A DNA stretch of 27,519 nucleotides. It comes from a virus. The first letter of the stretch is position 1, and the number at the start of each line of letters is the position of its first letter. This document shows positions 1 through 5,400 of this stretch, piece by piece. Where the stretch lies: positions 1 to 27,519 of the IMG/VR virus record IMGVR_UViG_3300023174_002894. The stretch is one strand, 5' to 3'. The notes below the pieces were generated by a model that was not told the DNA's origin, ran no database searches, and worked only from the letters and a program-made list of their open reading frames with translations. The translations under genes and the position numbers were made by a program.

Positions 1-148
1 TAAGACCATTGCCCCATGCGTCCGACTTGACGTAACGACTTAGAGAGGACTTTTAGATAACTTTATCAACTAAGAACCTTTATTATACGCCACTTTTTAA
101 TAAAAGTAAAGCGATATTTTTAATCCCCTATTGCAAGTATGGTTATTT
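1..148. other. Non-coding stretch left of the tRNA array
   Basis: No supported ORF is seen here. It holds a strong minus-strand promoter (82-110) firing out of the window to the left. An ATG at 17-15 on the minus strand opens a frame that leaves the window after five codons. No Shine-Dalgarno is visible, so I do not call it. No clear terminator hairpin closes the tRNA array here. Confidence 0.6.
82..110 (-). promoter_or_regulatory. Sigma70-like promoter, exits window leftward
   Basis: On the minus strand a -35 TTTACT (110-105) and a -10 TATAAT (87-82) are separated by exactly 17 bases. This is one of five near-identical promoters in the window. It shares the upstream block CGCTTTACTTT and an AGGGGATTA-like element with the promoters at 1811 and 17023. 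The expected start is near position 75, and the transcript would read out of the window. Confidence 0.8.
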
Positions 149-225
149 TGGAGTAGGTGACAGGGATCGAACCTGCATAAATCGGATTTGCAATCCGTAG
201 CCTAACCATTCAGCTTCACACCTAC
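149..225 (-). tRNA. tRNA-Cys (GCA)
   Basis: Cloverleaf on the minus strand with acceptor GTAGGTG/CACCTAC, U73 and encoded CCA. The anticodon loop TTGCAAA gives GCA. The T arm carries GGTTCGATCCC. This is the last tRNA of the array in the direction of transcription. Confidence 0.92.
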
Positions 226-231
226 ATAACT

Positions 232-309
232 TGGTACCCCGAGTGAGATTTGAACTCACAACATTTCTCCTTTTGAGAGAGACGACTTTGCCAATTTGTC
301 CATCGGGGC
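232..309 (-). tRNA. tRNA-Leu (CAA), short variable loop
   Basis: Acceptor GCCCCGA/TCGGGGT with A73 and encoded CCA. The anticodon stem TCTCT/GGAGA encloses loop CTCAAAA, so U33 is followed by CAA (reads UUG). The variable region is only about 6 bases (AATGTT), whereas leucine tRNAs of bacteria and T4 normally have a long class II variable arm. The D stem is only about 3 bp. The identity rests on the anticodon alone. Confidence 0.8.
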
Positions 310-312
310 ATA

Positions 313-387
313 TGGTGGGCTCGCTGAGAATTGAACTCAGACTCAATCGATTATGAGTCGACTGCTTTACCATTAAGCTACAAGCCC
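313..387 (-). tRNA. tRNA with CAT anticodon (Met, or Ile2)
   Basis: Acceptor GGGCTTG/CGAGCCC with A73 and encoded CCA. The anticodon stem GTCGA/TCGAT has loop CTCATAA, giving CAT. The G1-C72 pair argues against an initiator. Elongator Met or a lysidine-modified Ile tRNA reading AUA cannot be told apart from sequence alone; the latter would need host TilS. Confidence 0.88.
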
Positions 388-393
388 AACAAC

Positions 394-468
394 TGGTGCG
401 GCATGCAGGAATCGAACCCACATTCGTAGGGTAGAAGCCTACTGTATTATCCATTATACTAATGCCGC
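394..468 (-). tRNA. tRNA-Arg (TCT)
   Basis: Acceptor GCGGCAT/ATGCCGC with A73 and encoded CCA. The anticodon stem GTAGG/CCTAC encloses CTTCTAC, giving TCT (reads AGA, and AGG by wobble). The T arm is GTGGG/TCCTGC-like. Confidence 0.9.
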
Positions 469-474
469 AAAAAC

Positions 475-551
475 TGGTACGGATGGTGGGACTTGAACCC
501 ACAGAACTCAGATTTTAAGTCTGATATGTATACCTATTCCATCACATCCGC
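475..551 (-). tRNA. tRNA-Leu (TAA), short variable loop
   Basis: Acceptor GCGGATG/CATCCGT with A73 and encoded CCA. The anticodon stem TCAGA/TCTGA has loop CTTAAAA, giving TAA. The variable region is about 5 bases (GTTCT) before T stem GTGGG/CCCAC, so like the CAA gene at 232 it lacks the long arm expected of a leucine tRNA. The D stem is weak (about 3 bp). Confidence 0.82.
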
Positions 552-558
552 ATAACAC

Positions 559-646
559 TGGCAGAGAGTAAGGGATTCGAACCCTTGCGCCGATTTCTCA
601 ACGACAGTTTAGCAAACTGCTGGCTTAACCACTCACCCAACTCTCT
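559..646 (-). tRNA. tRNA-Ser (GCT)
   Basis: Acceptor AGAGAGT/ACTCTCT with G73 and encoded CCA. The anticodon stem GCAGT/ACTGT encloses TTGCTAA, giving GCT. A long variable arm (about 17 bases) is present, as expected for a class II serine tRNA. This contrasts with the two Leu tRNAs of the same array. Confidence 0.92.
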
Positions 647-652
647 ATAATT

Positions 653-744
653 TGGCGGAAAGCAGAGGAGTCGAACCCCATCCCATTTCTGAGAACCCAG
701 TTTTCAAGGCTGGTCGCAGGACCAACCCCGCTGCATTACTTTCC
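653..744 (-). tRNA. tRNA-Ser (TGA)
   Basis: Acceptor GGAAAGT/GCTTTCC with G73 and encoded CCA. The anticodon loop CTTGAAA gives TGA (reads UCA). The last anticodon-stem pair (31-39) is a C/A mismatch. A long class II variable arm is present. Confidence 0.9.
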
Positions 745-750
745 ATAACT

Positions 751-826
751 TGGTACCCAATAGAGGAATTGAACCTCTACCTCTGCGTTCGTAGCACAGT
801 ATGATCATCCATTTCACCAATCGGGC
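751..826 (-). tRNA. tRNA-Arg (ACG)
   Basis: Acceptor GCCCGAT/ATTGGGT with A73 and encoded CCA. The anticodon stem CTGTG/CGCAG encloses CTACGAA, giving ACG. To read CGC and CGA as well as CGU it would need A34-to-inosine editing by a host TadA. Confidence 0.9.
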
Positions 827-831
827 ATATC

Positions 832-906
832 TGGTACCTCGTGACAGTTTCGAACTGCCGACCTTCTCCGTGTAAAGGAGACACTCTACCACTGAGTTAA
901 CGAGGC
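832..906 (-). tRNA. tRNA-Val (TAC)
   Basis: Acceptor GCCTCGT/ACGAGGT with A73 and encoded CCA. The anticodon stem TCTCC/GGAGA encloses TTTACAC, giving TAC. Confidence 0.92.
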
Positions 907-914
907 ATACATTT

Positions 915-989
915 TGGTGGACCGTAAGAGAATCGAACTCTTACCTCTGACGTGCAAAGCCAGCGTGCTCCCATTATCACTAACAGCCC
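915..989 (-). tRNA. tRNA-Ala (TGC)
   Basis: Acceptor GGGCTGT/ACGGTCC (with G-T wobbles at 3-70 and 5-68), A73 and encoded CCA. The anticodon stem CTGGC/GTCAG encloses TTTGCAC, giving TGC. The usual alanine identity pair G3-U70 is present. Confidence 0.9.
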
Positions 990-995
990 AAAACT

Positions 996-1072
<77 letters not shown>

Positions 1073-1080
1073 ATAAAAAC

Positions 1081-1154
1081 TGGTGCCCCATGACAGAATC
1101 GAACTGCCGTAACCTGATTACAAAACAGGTGTAATACCATTATACTAATAGGGC
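1081..1154 (-). tRNA. tRNA-Thr (TGT)
   Basis: Acceptor GCCCTAT/ATGGGGC with A73 and encoded CCA. The anticodon loop TTTGTAA gives TGT. The last anticodon-stem pair is a T/T mismatch. Confidence 0.9.
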
Positions 1155-1163
1155 AAAAACATT

Positions 1164-1237
1164 TGGTCCTCAGAACAAGAATCGAACTTGTGATGGACGC
1201 TTATCAAGCGTCTGTTATACCATTTAACTATCCGAGG
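1164..1237 (-). tRNA. tRNA-Ile (GAT)
   Basis: Acceptor CCTCGGA/TCTGAGG with A73 and encoded CCA. The anticodon stem GACGC/GCGTC encloses TTGATAA, giving GAT. C1-G72 is unusual for tRNA-Ile. Confidence 0.9.
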
Positions 1238-1241
1238 AATA

Positions 1242-1317
1242 TGGTACCAAGAGTTGGACTCGAACCAACCACACCCAGTGCTTCAAACTGGTGCTCTACC
1301 TGATGAGCTACCTTGGC
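1242..1317 (-). tRNA. tRNA-Phe (GAA)
   Basis: Acceptor GCCAAGG/TCTTGGT with A73 and encoded CCA. The anticodon stem CCAGT/ACTGG encloses TTGAAGC, giving GAA. Confidence 0.92.
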
Positions 1318-1322
1318 ATAAA

Positions 1323-1414
1323 TTTTCTTTGGGGTGTCTAATGAGGATCGAACTCATACGGAGGGAATCACAATCCCTAATGCTACCACTACATCATAGA
1401 CACCCCAAAGAAAA
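1323..1414 (-). repeat. 18-bp inverted repeat extending the tRNA-His acceptor stem
   Basis: Bases 1323-1340 and 1397-1414 are perfect reverse complements (18 bp). Eight pairs are the acceptor stem plus G-1:C73. The other ten pair the 5' leader with the encoded CCA and the first seven bases of the trailer. None of the other 16 tRNAs here shows this. Confidence 0.9.
1330..1404 (-). tRNA. tRNA-His (GTG) with encoded G-1
   Basis: Acceptor GTGTCTA/TAGACAC preceded by an extra G (G-1) facing C73, the hallmark of tRNA-His, with encoded CCA. The anticodon stem AGGGA/TCCCT encloses TTGTGAT, giving GTG. Complementarity continues past the acceptor into leader and trailer (see the repeat at 1323-1414), so in the precursor the CCA is itself base-paired. 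Confidence 0.92.
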
Positions 1415-1417
1415 CTT

Positions 1418-1491
1418 TGGTAGAGGTACAGAGAATCGAACTCTGGTTAATAGGTTAAAAGCCTACTACTTTGCCACTAAGTTATACCTCC
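1418..1491 (-). tRNA. tRNA-Lys (TTT)
   Basis: Acceptor GGAGGTA/TACCTCT with A73 and encoded CCA. The anticodon stem GTAGG/CCTAT encloses CTTTTAA, giving TTT. Confidence 0.92.
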
Positions 1492-1496
1492 AAATT

Positions 1497-1570
1497 TGGC
1501 ACCCGAAATAAGAATCGAACTTATACTAACAGAGTCAAAGTCTGTTGTGCTACCACTACACCATTCGGGA
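1497..1570 (-). tRNA. tRNA-Gln (TTG)
   Basis: Acceptor TCCCGAA/TTCGGGT with an unpaired 1-72 (T/T), G73 and encoded CCA. A weak 1-72 pair and G73 are the usual glutamine identity features. The anticodon stem ACAGA/TCTGT encloses CTTTGAC, giving TTG. This is the first tRNA of the array in the direction of transcription. Confidence 0.92.
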
Positions 1571-1621
1571 ACATTTGGTACGCAAATTTTTAAAGAACAA
1601 TAAGCACGATGGCTACAAAAC

Positions 1622-1656
1622 AAAAAACCCTCTAACTTTTCAGGTAGAGGGTTTTG
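1622..1656 (-). terminator. Rho-independent terminator, probable attenuator ahead of tRNAs
   Basis: On the minus strand an 11-bp stem AAAACCCTCTA/TAGAGGGTTTT (1655-1645 and 1634-1624) closes a 10-base loop and runs into a T6 tract. This is a textbook intrinsic terminator between the promoters at 1811/1912 and the first tRNA. An upstream RNA segment, GGGGGTTTTGG (1699-1689), is complementary over 11 bp (one G-U) to CCAAAACCCTC (1657-1647), the 5' arm of this terminator. It could therefore form a competing antiterminator. Confidence 0.75.
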
Positions 1657-1668
1657 GGAAATAAACTT

Positions 1669-1722
1669 TTATTTGTTTACTTTACTTTCCAAAACCCCCT
1701 CGATCAAACGCATATGATACAT
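1669..1722 (-). CDS. Possible 17-aa leader peptide
   Basis: A 17-codon frame (starts MYHM, ends VNK) overlaps the presumed antiterminator strand at 1689-1699 and stops 13 bases before the terminator arms. A ribosome on it would mask the antiterminator strand. The Shine-Dalgarno is weak (AGAG), and no run of a single amino acid is seen, so this is a suggestion from position only. The alternative is that the leader is untranslated. Confidence 0.25.
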   Translation of the reverse strand: MYHMRLIEGVLESKVNK

Positions 1723-1804
1723 TAATCTCTGGGCGTGTGCATGTCCAGCCACTTAAGAGTGGTAGATGCTTATTCAGCTGTCTGGATATGTTTAACGATT
1801 TCAT
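1723..1804 (-). ncRNA. Structured leader RNA
   Basis: Between the expected start of the 1811 promoter (about 1804) and the attenuator, the RNA can fold with outer arms CATATCCAG and CTGGACATG (8 of 9 pairs). These enclose a perfect hairpin CCACT-CTTA-AGTGG. No ORF with a credible start fits here. With the terminator at 1622 this would be a discrete RNA of about 185 bases whenever termination occurs. Confidence 0.35.
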
Positions 1805-1810
1805 AGATTG

Positions 1811-1839
1811 ATTATACTACAGTTTTGATTGAAAGTAAA
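1811..1839 (-). promoter_or_regulatory. Sigma70-like promoter, proximal promoter of tRNA array
   Basis: -35 TTTACT (1839-1834) and -10 TATAAT (1816-1811), 17-base spacer, extended GTATAAT. Preceded by TTTCGC as in the promoters at 82 and 17023. The transcript runs through the structured leader and attenuator into tRNA-Gln. Confidence 0.85.
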
Positions 1840-1911
1840 GCGAAATTTTAATAACCTTACAGTTCGTAGGGTCATAGTTTATTTAGGAGTTTTTTTATCA
1901 CTACAGCACCT

Positions 1912-1940
1912 ATTATACGGTACTATTTGATTAAAGTCAA
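1912..1940 (-). promoter_or_regulatory. Sigma70-like promoter, distal promoter of tRNA array
   Basis: -35 TTGACT (1940-1935) and -10 TATAAT (1917-1912), 17-base spacer. The -35 starts four bases after the stop of the amidotransferase gene. It shares ACTTGACTTTAATCAAAT with the promoter at 11864. About 100 bases upstream of the proximal promoter, it gives the tRNA array tandem promoters. Confidence 0.85.
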
Positions 1941-1943
1941 GTT

Positions 1944-2507
1944 TTATTTTAACAAAGTTGCAACTGCTTCTGGCAAGACTGGAGATTCCATTCTCTCTGG
2001 GTGCCACACAATACCAAAGATTGGCAAATGTTCATGTCTGAATGCTTCAATTGTTTGATCTGGTTCATGTATTGCAAGAGGTATCATACCTTTACCTAAC
2101 TGAGTAATAGTTTGACCGTGATAGCTGTTAACAACAATTTTCTTACCATCCATTATTACTTCATGATCTGTATGATCATGTGCTGGAACTATATCCCAGT
2201 CGATTTGATTCACACCACCCGATAACTCATTGACAGCAAATGCTCCATGACAAACACCGAGGATTGGTTTCTTTAATTTGATTGCGTGATAGAAAAGATT
2301 GTTTTCTGTTATATTACGTGCGATGCTATCCGAACCACCAGATAGAACAAGACAATCAAAATCAATTGTCTCATCTACCTTACCGATATTACCGTGAGGG
2401 ATCAAATGATGATTGCCTAGAAAAGAATACCAGCTTCTCTCTAGGCAATCGAATAAAAAATTATTTGGAGGGATATGGTAATCCCTCTGTGAAATCAAAA
2501 TTTTCAT
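1944..2507 (-). CDS. Class I glutamine amidotransferase-like protein (peptidase C26/PuuD-like)
   Basis: 187 aa, one GATase1 domain over nearly its whole length. The triad is visible and intact: Cys86 in GVCHG, and His169 and Glu171 in WHPERME. LSGG at 56-58 supplies the oxyanion turn. Such domains hydrolyse glutamine or gamma-glutamyl amides to release ammonia or glutamate. No synthase domain is fused. The nearest candidate partner in the unit is the ATP-pyrophosphatase at 6369-7382, which lacks its own glutaminase domain; that pairing is inference. A hydrolase of a gamma-glutamyl conjugate (PuuD type) is the alternative. It is the last protein gene before the tRNA promoters and lies 18 bases after the diiron gene at 2526, probably co-transcribed with it. 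Confidence 0.8.
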   Translation of the reverse strand: MKILISQRDYHIPPNNFLFDCLERSWYSFLGNHHLIPHGNIGKVDETIDFDCLVLSGGSDSIARNITENNLFYHAIKLKKPILGVCHGAFAVNELSGGVNQIDWDIVPAHDHTDHEVIMDGKKIVVNSYHGQTITQLGKGMIPLAIHEPDQTIEAFRHEHLPIFGIVWHPERMESPVLPEAVATLLK

Positions 2508-2525
2508 AACGAATTGTAAATTAAA

Positions 2526-3323
2526 TTACGCTGCTACAGCCTCATTTGGATTTACAGTTGCTGCTTGCTTACCATTGAACGCAACGCAAAGGTCACGATG
2601 TGGTTCGCCATAAGCATTCAACATGATTTCTTGTACTTCAGCAGAAGCAGTTTTGAAGTCACCTAGTGAAGTGCATGAACACTCAAATAGATCCCAAACC
2701 ATTTCTTTAACCAAAGACATACATTCAGCTTGTGCTTCTGGAGTAGTAACGATCTTCTCAAGCATCAAACGACCAATATTGCTGTGGAACTTCTCGTCAC
2801 GTGCAACGCGATCATAACGCTTCTGAATGAACTCATCACCAGCAACTTTAGCCATAGTCTGCCATACAGAAGCAGCACGACCTTCAGCCATATACTGATA
2901 CAAGTGCATCATGATTGGGTTACCATGGGCTTCGTATTTCTGTACTAGGGATGCTCCCATACGTACGTCAACTTTACCATAAGTTGCCCAGATTTTCTCT
3001 AGATCTGGCTTTTCGCCAGTTAGATGCTCAAGAACTTCGTAAACAATACGGAAGTGCTCGGCTTCGTCCCATGCTTGCTTAGAAAGCAAACGGCACTCTT
3101 CTGGATCAGTAAGTGCTGGGAGTTCGGAAACTTTCTTAGAAAGTTCAATCATATTCATACGCTCATTTGATAGGCGGATATGGAAGAAGTTTTCTAGTTC
3201 TTTCTTAGATGGCTTATTAGCAAAGAATTGCTTAGTTTGGATTTCCGCTACTTTATGTAGAGGCATAAACGATTCCCAAAGGTCGTCTAGGAATTCTTTT
3301 GCTGGTTTAGCTGTTGCAGTCAT
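2526..3323 (-). CDS. Ferritin-like diiron protein, copy A
   Basis: 265 aa, all-helical. The four-helix diiron pattern is visible: Glu54 (SNERMN), Glu87-x-x-His90 (DEAEHF), Glu147 (AEGRA) and Glu177-x-x-His180 (DEKFHSN). Two ExxH motifs plus two lone Glu is the ligand set of ferritin-like diiron carboxylate proteins (oxygenases, hydroxylases, R2). The substrate is unknown. It is a diverged paralogue of the protein at 4564-5283, sharing NERMN, DEA-H, AEGRA and FHSNIG, with a longer C-terminal tail. It follows a Bug binding-protein gene, as copy B does. A T4-type late box TATAAATA lies 66 bases upstream and a small hairpin (3368-3380) sits in its leader. MiaE, aldehyde-deformylating oxygenase and heme-oxygenase-fold enzymes were considered, but the surrounding motifs do not fit. 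Confidence 0.75.
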   Translation of the reverse strand: MTATAKPAKEFLDDLWESFMPLHKVAEIQTKQFFANKPSKKELENFFHIRLSNERMNMIELSKKVSELPALTDPEECRLLSKQAWDEAEHFRIVYEVLEHLTGEKPDLEKIWATYGKVDVRMGASLVQKYEAHGNPIMMHLYQYMAEGRAASVWQTMAKVAGDEFIQKRYDRVARDEKFHSNIGRLMLEKIVTTPEAQAECMSLVKEMVWDLFECSCTSLGDFKTASAEVQEIMLNAYGEPHRDLCVAFNGKQAATVNPNEAVAA

Positions 3324-3388
3324 TTTTTTTACCCTTTAAGTATAAAAGTTAAAGATTATTGAAATATGGGAACCATTCCCAATACATT

Positions 3389-3396
3389 TATTTATA
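3389..3396 (-). promoter_or_regulatory. T4-type late promoter box TATAAATA
   Basis: TATAAATA on the minus strand in the only sizeable gap (85 bases) before the diiron copy A gene, 66 bases upstream of its ATG. In T4 this box alone defines sigma-gp55 late promoters. It suggests late expression of copy A independent of the upstream genes. Confidence 0.5.
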
Positions 3397-3408
3397 ACGA
3401 AAATCGCC

Positions 3409-4386
3409 TCACTTTTGGTTAGTTTTAGATAAAACCGACTCAACTAGAGGTTGCCACTGTTTTTCTCTGGATACTATCCAGTTTTTCATTGATTCTGGAT
3501 TCTGTAATTCTGGTCTTTCTAGGAGTAAATTTTCGTAGAAAATCGCCTTTGCTTCTTCCGACTTTATCGCCTTAGTAAACTCACGAGTATACCACTCAAC
3601 TACATCTTTTGCAGTACCTGCTGGAAGCATAAGAGCCCACATTCCTGTAATATTGAAGTTTGGTAGCGCAGTATCCAATAATGGAATTCCAGGAAATTGG
3701 CGCATTGGGGGTGGAGCACTTAGAGCAATAATATTGATACGACCATCTTTGTAAAGAGCATTTGCAACTAGAGATGGAACGATCGCATAACGCACGTTGC
3801 CACTAGCAACATCGACTAGAGCATCGACTGGACCTTTATGGTCAACTCTAACTACTCCATCTTTGCCTTCTGTAAATTTTACTCTGGCAGAAATACCTTC
3901 ATAAACTAAACGTGCGCCACCAGATGCAGCAATGGAAACTTTCTCATTCTTTAAAGAATCTAAGAATTGTTTAGGAGTTTTAGCTGGATCATTTGGGTGC
4001 GATGCAATCACGAATGGACTAGATGCAATGTGTGTTGGGTAAACAAAACTGTCAGTAGTATAACTACGACCATTACCTTGGACTTGAACTTTGTCCATTG
4101 CTGCAATACCTGGAACTGATACATTGGTAACAGAGTAACCATCAGCTGGTTTCTTACTCAACTCCTCAGTGCCGATAACACCACCTGCGCCTGGACGATT
4201 GATGATAATAAACTTAGCACCAGTGTTCTTCTCAACTTCTTTGGCTAATACTCGGAATGACAATTCATTTACACTTCCAGGTGTCCATGCCATTATCGCT
4301 TCAATAGGTTTTGTTGGTTGCCACTGAGCGAATACAGTGGATGATACAACTAATAAACTACCAATAACAATTGTTTTTAAATTCAT
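3409..4386 (-). CDS. Bug/TctC-family periplasmic solute-binding protein, copy 1
   Basis: 325 aa. A signal peptide of about 20 residues (cleavage near VFA-QW) directs it to the periplasm. The family signature is clear: P-x-AIMAWTPG near residues 30-37, NRPGAGGVIGTEELSKKPADG at about 63-83, and a two-lobed layout of normal length. Bug proteins bind small carboxylates and related compounds and normally feed the TctA/TctB membrane components. Neither is in the window, so this protein would have to use host permeases, act in sensing, or sequester ligand. Shine-Dalgarno AAGAAAGAG is present. It is followed by diiron copy A and preceded by diiron copy B. It is a distant paralogue of 5401-6372. Such genes are common in Burkholderiales, which hints at the host. 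Confidence 0.88.
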   Translation of the reverse strand: MNLKTIVIGSLLVVSSTVFAQWQPTKPIEAIMAWTPGSVNELSFRVLAKEVEKNTGAKFIIINRPGAGGVIGTEELSKKPADGYSVTNVSVPGIAAMDKVQVQGNGRSYTTDSFVYPTHIASSPFVIASHPNDPAKTPKQFLDSLKNEKVSIAASGGARLVYEGISARVKFTEGKDGVVRVDHKGPVDALVDVASGNVRYAIVPSLVANALYKDGRINIIALSAPPPMRQFPGIPLLDTALPNFNITGMWALMLPAGTAKDVVEWYTREFTKAIKSEEAKAIFYENLLLERPELQNPESMKNWIVSREKQWQPLVESVLSKTNQK

Positions 4387-4486
4387 TTGGATACTCTTTC
4401 TTCATTCGGATAATAAATGCTTCATCGGATTCATAACTAGTAGACCATACCCAAATTTTCTTTAGGATAGATTTAGTTTTTTCCAT
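4358..4486 (-). CDS. Possible 42-aa small protein
   Basis: A frame starting MEKTKSIL and ending NNCYW lies in the 177-base gap between diiron copy B and the Bug gene, overlapping the start of the latter by 29 bases. It is basic and Trp/Tyr containing, with no membrane segment. There is no convincing Shine-Dalgarno. I do not recognise it. A hairpin with 8-bp arms (4511-4518, 4530-4537) precedes it. Confidence 0.28.
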   Translation of the reverse strand: MEKTKSILKKIWVWSTSYESDEAFIIRMKKEYPNEFKNNCYW

Positions 4487-4563
4487 ATTAATTTAGTCCA
4501 GTGTTCGATGGGTGTTTGTAGATTTCTTTCAAACACCACACCTCCAACCAGAATTCCCTAACT

Positions 4564-5283
4564 TTAAGCAGCCAATGGCTCATATTTATAGTTGTATGCT
4601 TGTTCAACAATTGCAGCTGCTTCTGGAAGATATGAAGTTCCTTTAGCAGAAATTGCGTACAAGTCTTTACGCATTTGATTTGCCATTTCAGTGGCACGTT
4701 CTTGCGCTTCTGGAGTAGTTACTAACTGCTCCAATTTCCATTTACCGATGTTGCTATGGAAACCTTCATCACGAGCGATCTTGGCATAACGATGACTAAT
4801 ATATTCATCTTCGATGGTTTCTGCCATTTGGTTCCAAACTGCTTCTGCGCGACCTTCAGCGATTGTTTGATACAATGCTAATGCTAACTCATCAGTTTGC
4901 GCTTCGTACTTGTCTAACAAACTAGCACCTTTATTATGGATACGTGTTTCCCAAGATGCAGATGCTGCTTCTAAGTCAACTTCTTCACCAGTAATGTGCT
5001 CAATAACTTCTTTTACCATACGGTAGTGTTGGGCTTCATCGAGTGCTTGTTTGCTGAGCAATTGAAGTTCTTCAGTGCTCATGTTTAGAGGTGCTTCTGC
5101 GATTTTCTTGGAGATTTCAATTAGATTCATACGCTCATTAACCATACGACCAGTAAAGTGGTCTACAAGGACTTCCTTGCTTGGTTGGCTTTCGAAATAT
5201 GCCTTAACCTGCATTGCGCTGGCTTTGAATAAGGCTTCGTTTGATGCTGACAATTCTTTGACAAAATCTTTGGCTGATTTCAT
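4564..5283 (-). CDS. Ferritin-like diiron protein, copy B
   Basis: 239 aa. Same diiron ligand pattern as copy A: Glu50 (NERMN), Glu83-x-x-His86 (DEAQHY), Glu143 (AEGRA), Glu173-x-x-His176 (DEGFHSN). The core from NERMN to FHSNIG aligns with copy A without large gaps. Copy B is shorter at the N-terminus and lacks the C-terminal extension. Shine-Dalgarno AGGGAAG lies upstream of the ATG. The 117-base leader between the Bug gene at 5401 and this start carries two copies of a 41-base repeat built on CCCAGCG. A second Bug gene follows. An oxidase or oxygenase role is likely from the ligand set; the substrate is unknown. Confidence 0.75.
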   Translation of the reverse strand: MKSAKDFVKELSASNEALFKASAMQVKAYFESQPSKEVLVDHFTGRMVNERMNLIEISKKIAEAPLNMSTEELQLLSKQALDEAQHYRMVKEVIEHITGEEVDLEAASASWETRIHNKGASLLDKYEAQTDELALALYQTIAEGRAEAVWNQMAETIEDEYISHRYAKIARDEGFHSNIGKWKLEQLVTTPEAQERATEMANQMRKDLYAISAKGTSYLPEAAAIVEQAYNYKYEPLAA

Positions 5284-5316
5284 TTTCTTCCCTTTGTGGA
5301 ATAGTTTAAGTTTTGA

Positions 5317-5396
5317 TCGCTGGGTTATTATTAACGCTGGGATACGGTTAGTAATAGTCGCTGGGTCATCAAAGACGCTGGGATATATGTTATTTA
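5317..5396 (-). repeat. Two imperfect 41-base direct repeats with CCCAGCG boxes
   Basis: CCCAGCG occurs four times on the minus strand (5318-5324, 5335-5341, 5359-5365, 5376-5382), spaced 17, 24 and 17 bases. This makes two copies of a unit of form TATCCCAGCG-n9-ACCCAGCGA. The stretch lies in the leader of diiron copy B, is GC-richer than its surroundings and is not open in any frame. It could be an operator or a protein-binding RNA element. Confidence 0.7.
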
Positions 5397-5400
5397 GTAA

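Noticed and set aside
1574-1590. An extra TGGTACGC upstream of tRNA-Gln that looks like the 3' end of an eighteenth tRNA
   Set aside because: No cloverleaf body or anticodon arm can be built next to it; at most a remnant.
4488-4697. 69-codon minus-strand ORF
   Set aside because: It overlaps the well-supported diiron copy B in another frame and has no start signal or recognisable protein pattern.
2526-5283. Assigning the diiron proteins to MiaE, aldehyde-deformylating oxygenase or heme-oxygenase-like diiron families
   Set aside because: The ligand spacing is ferritin-like, but the surrounding sequence did not match what I know of these families.
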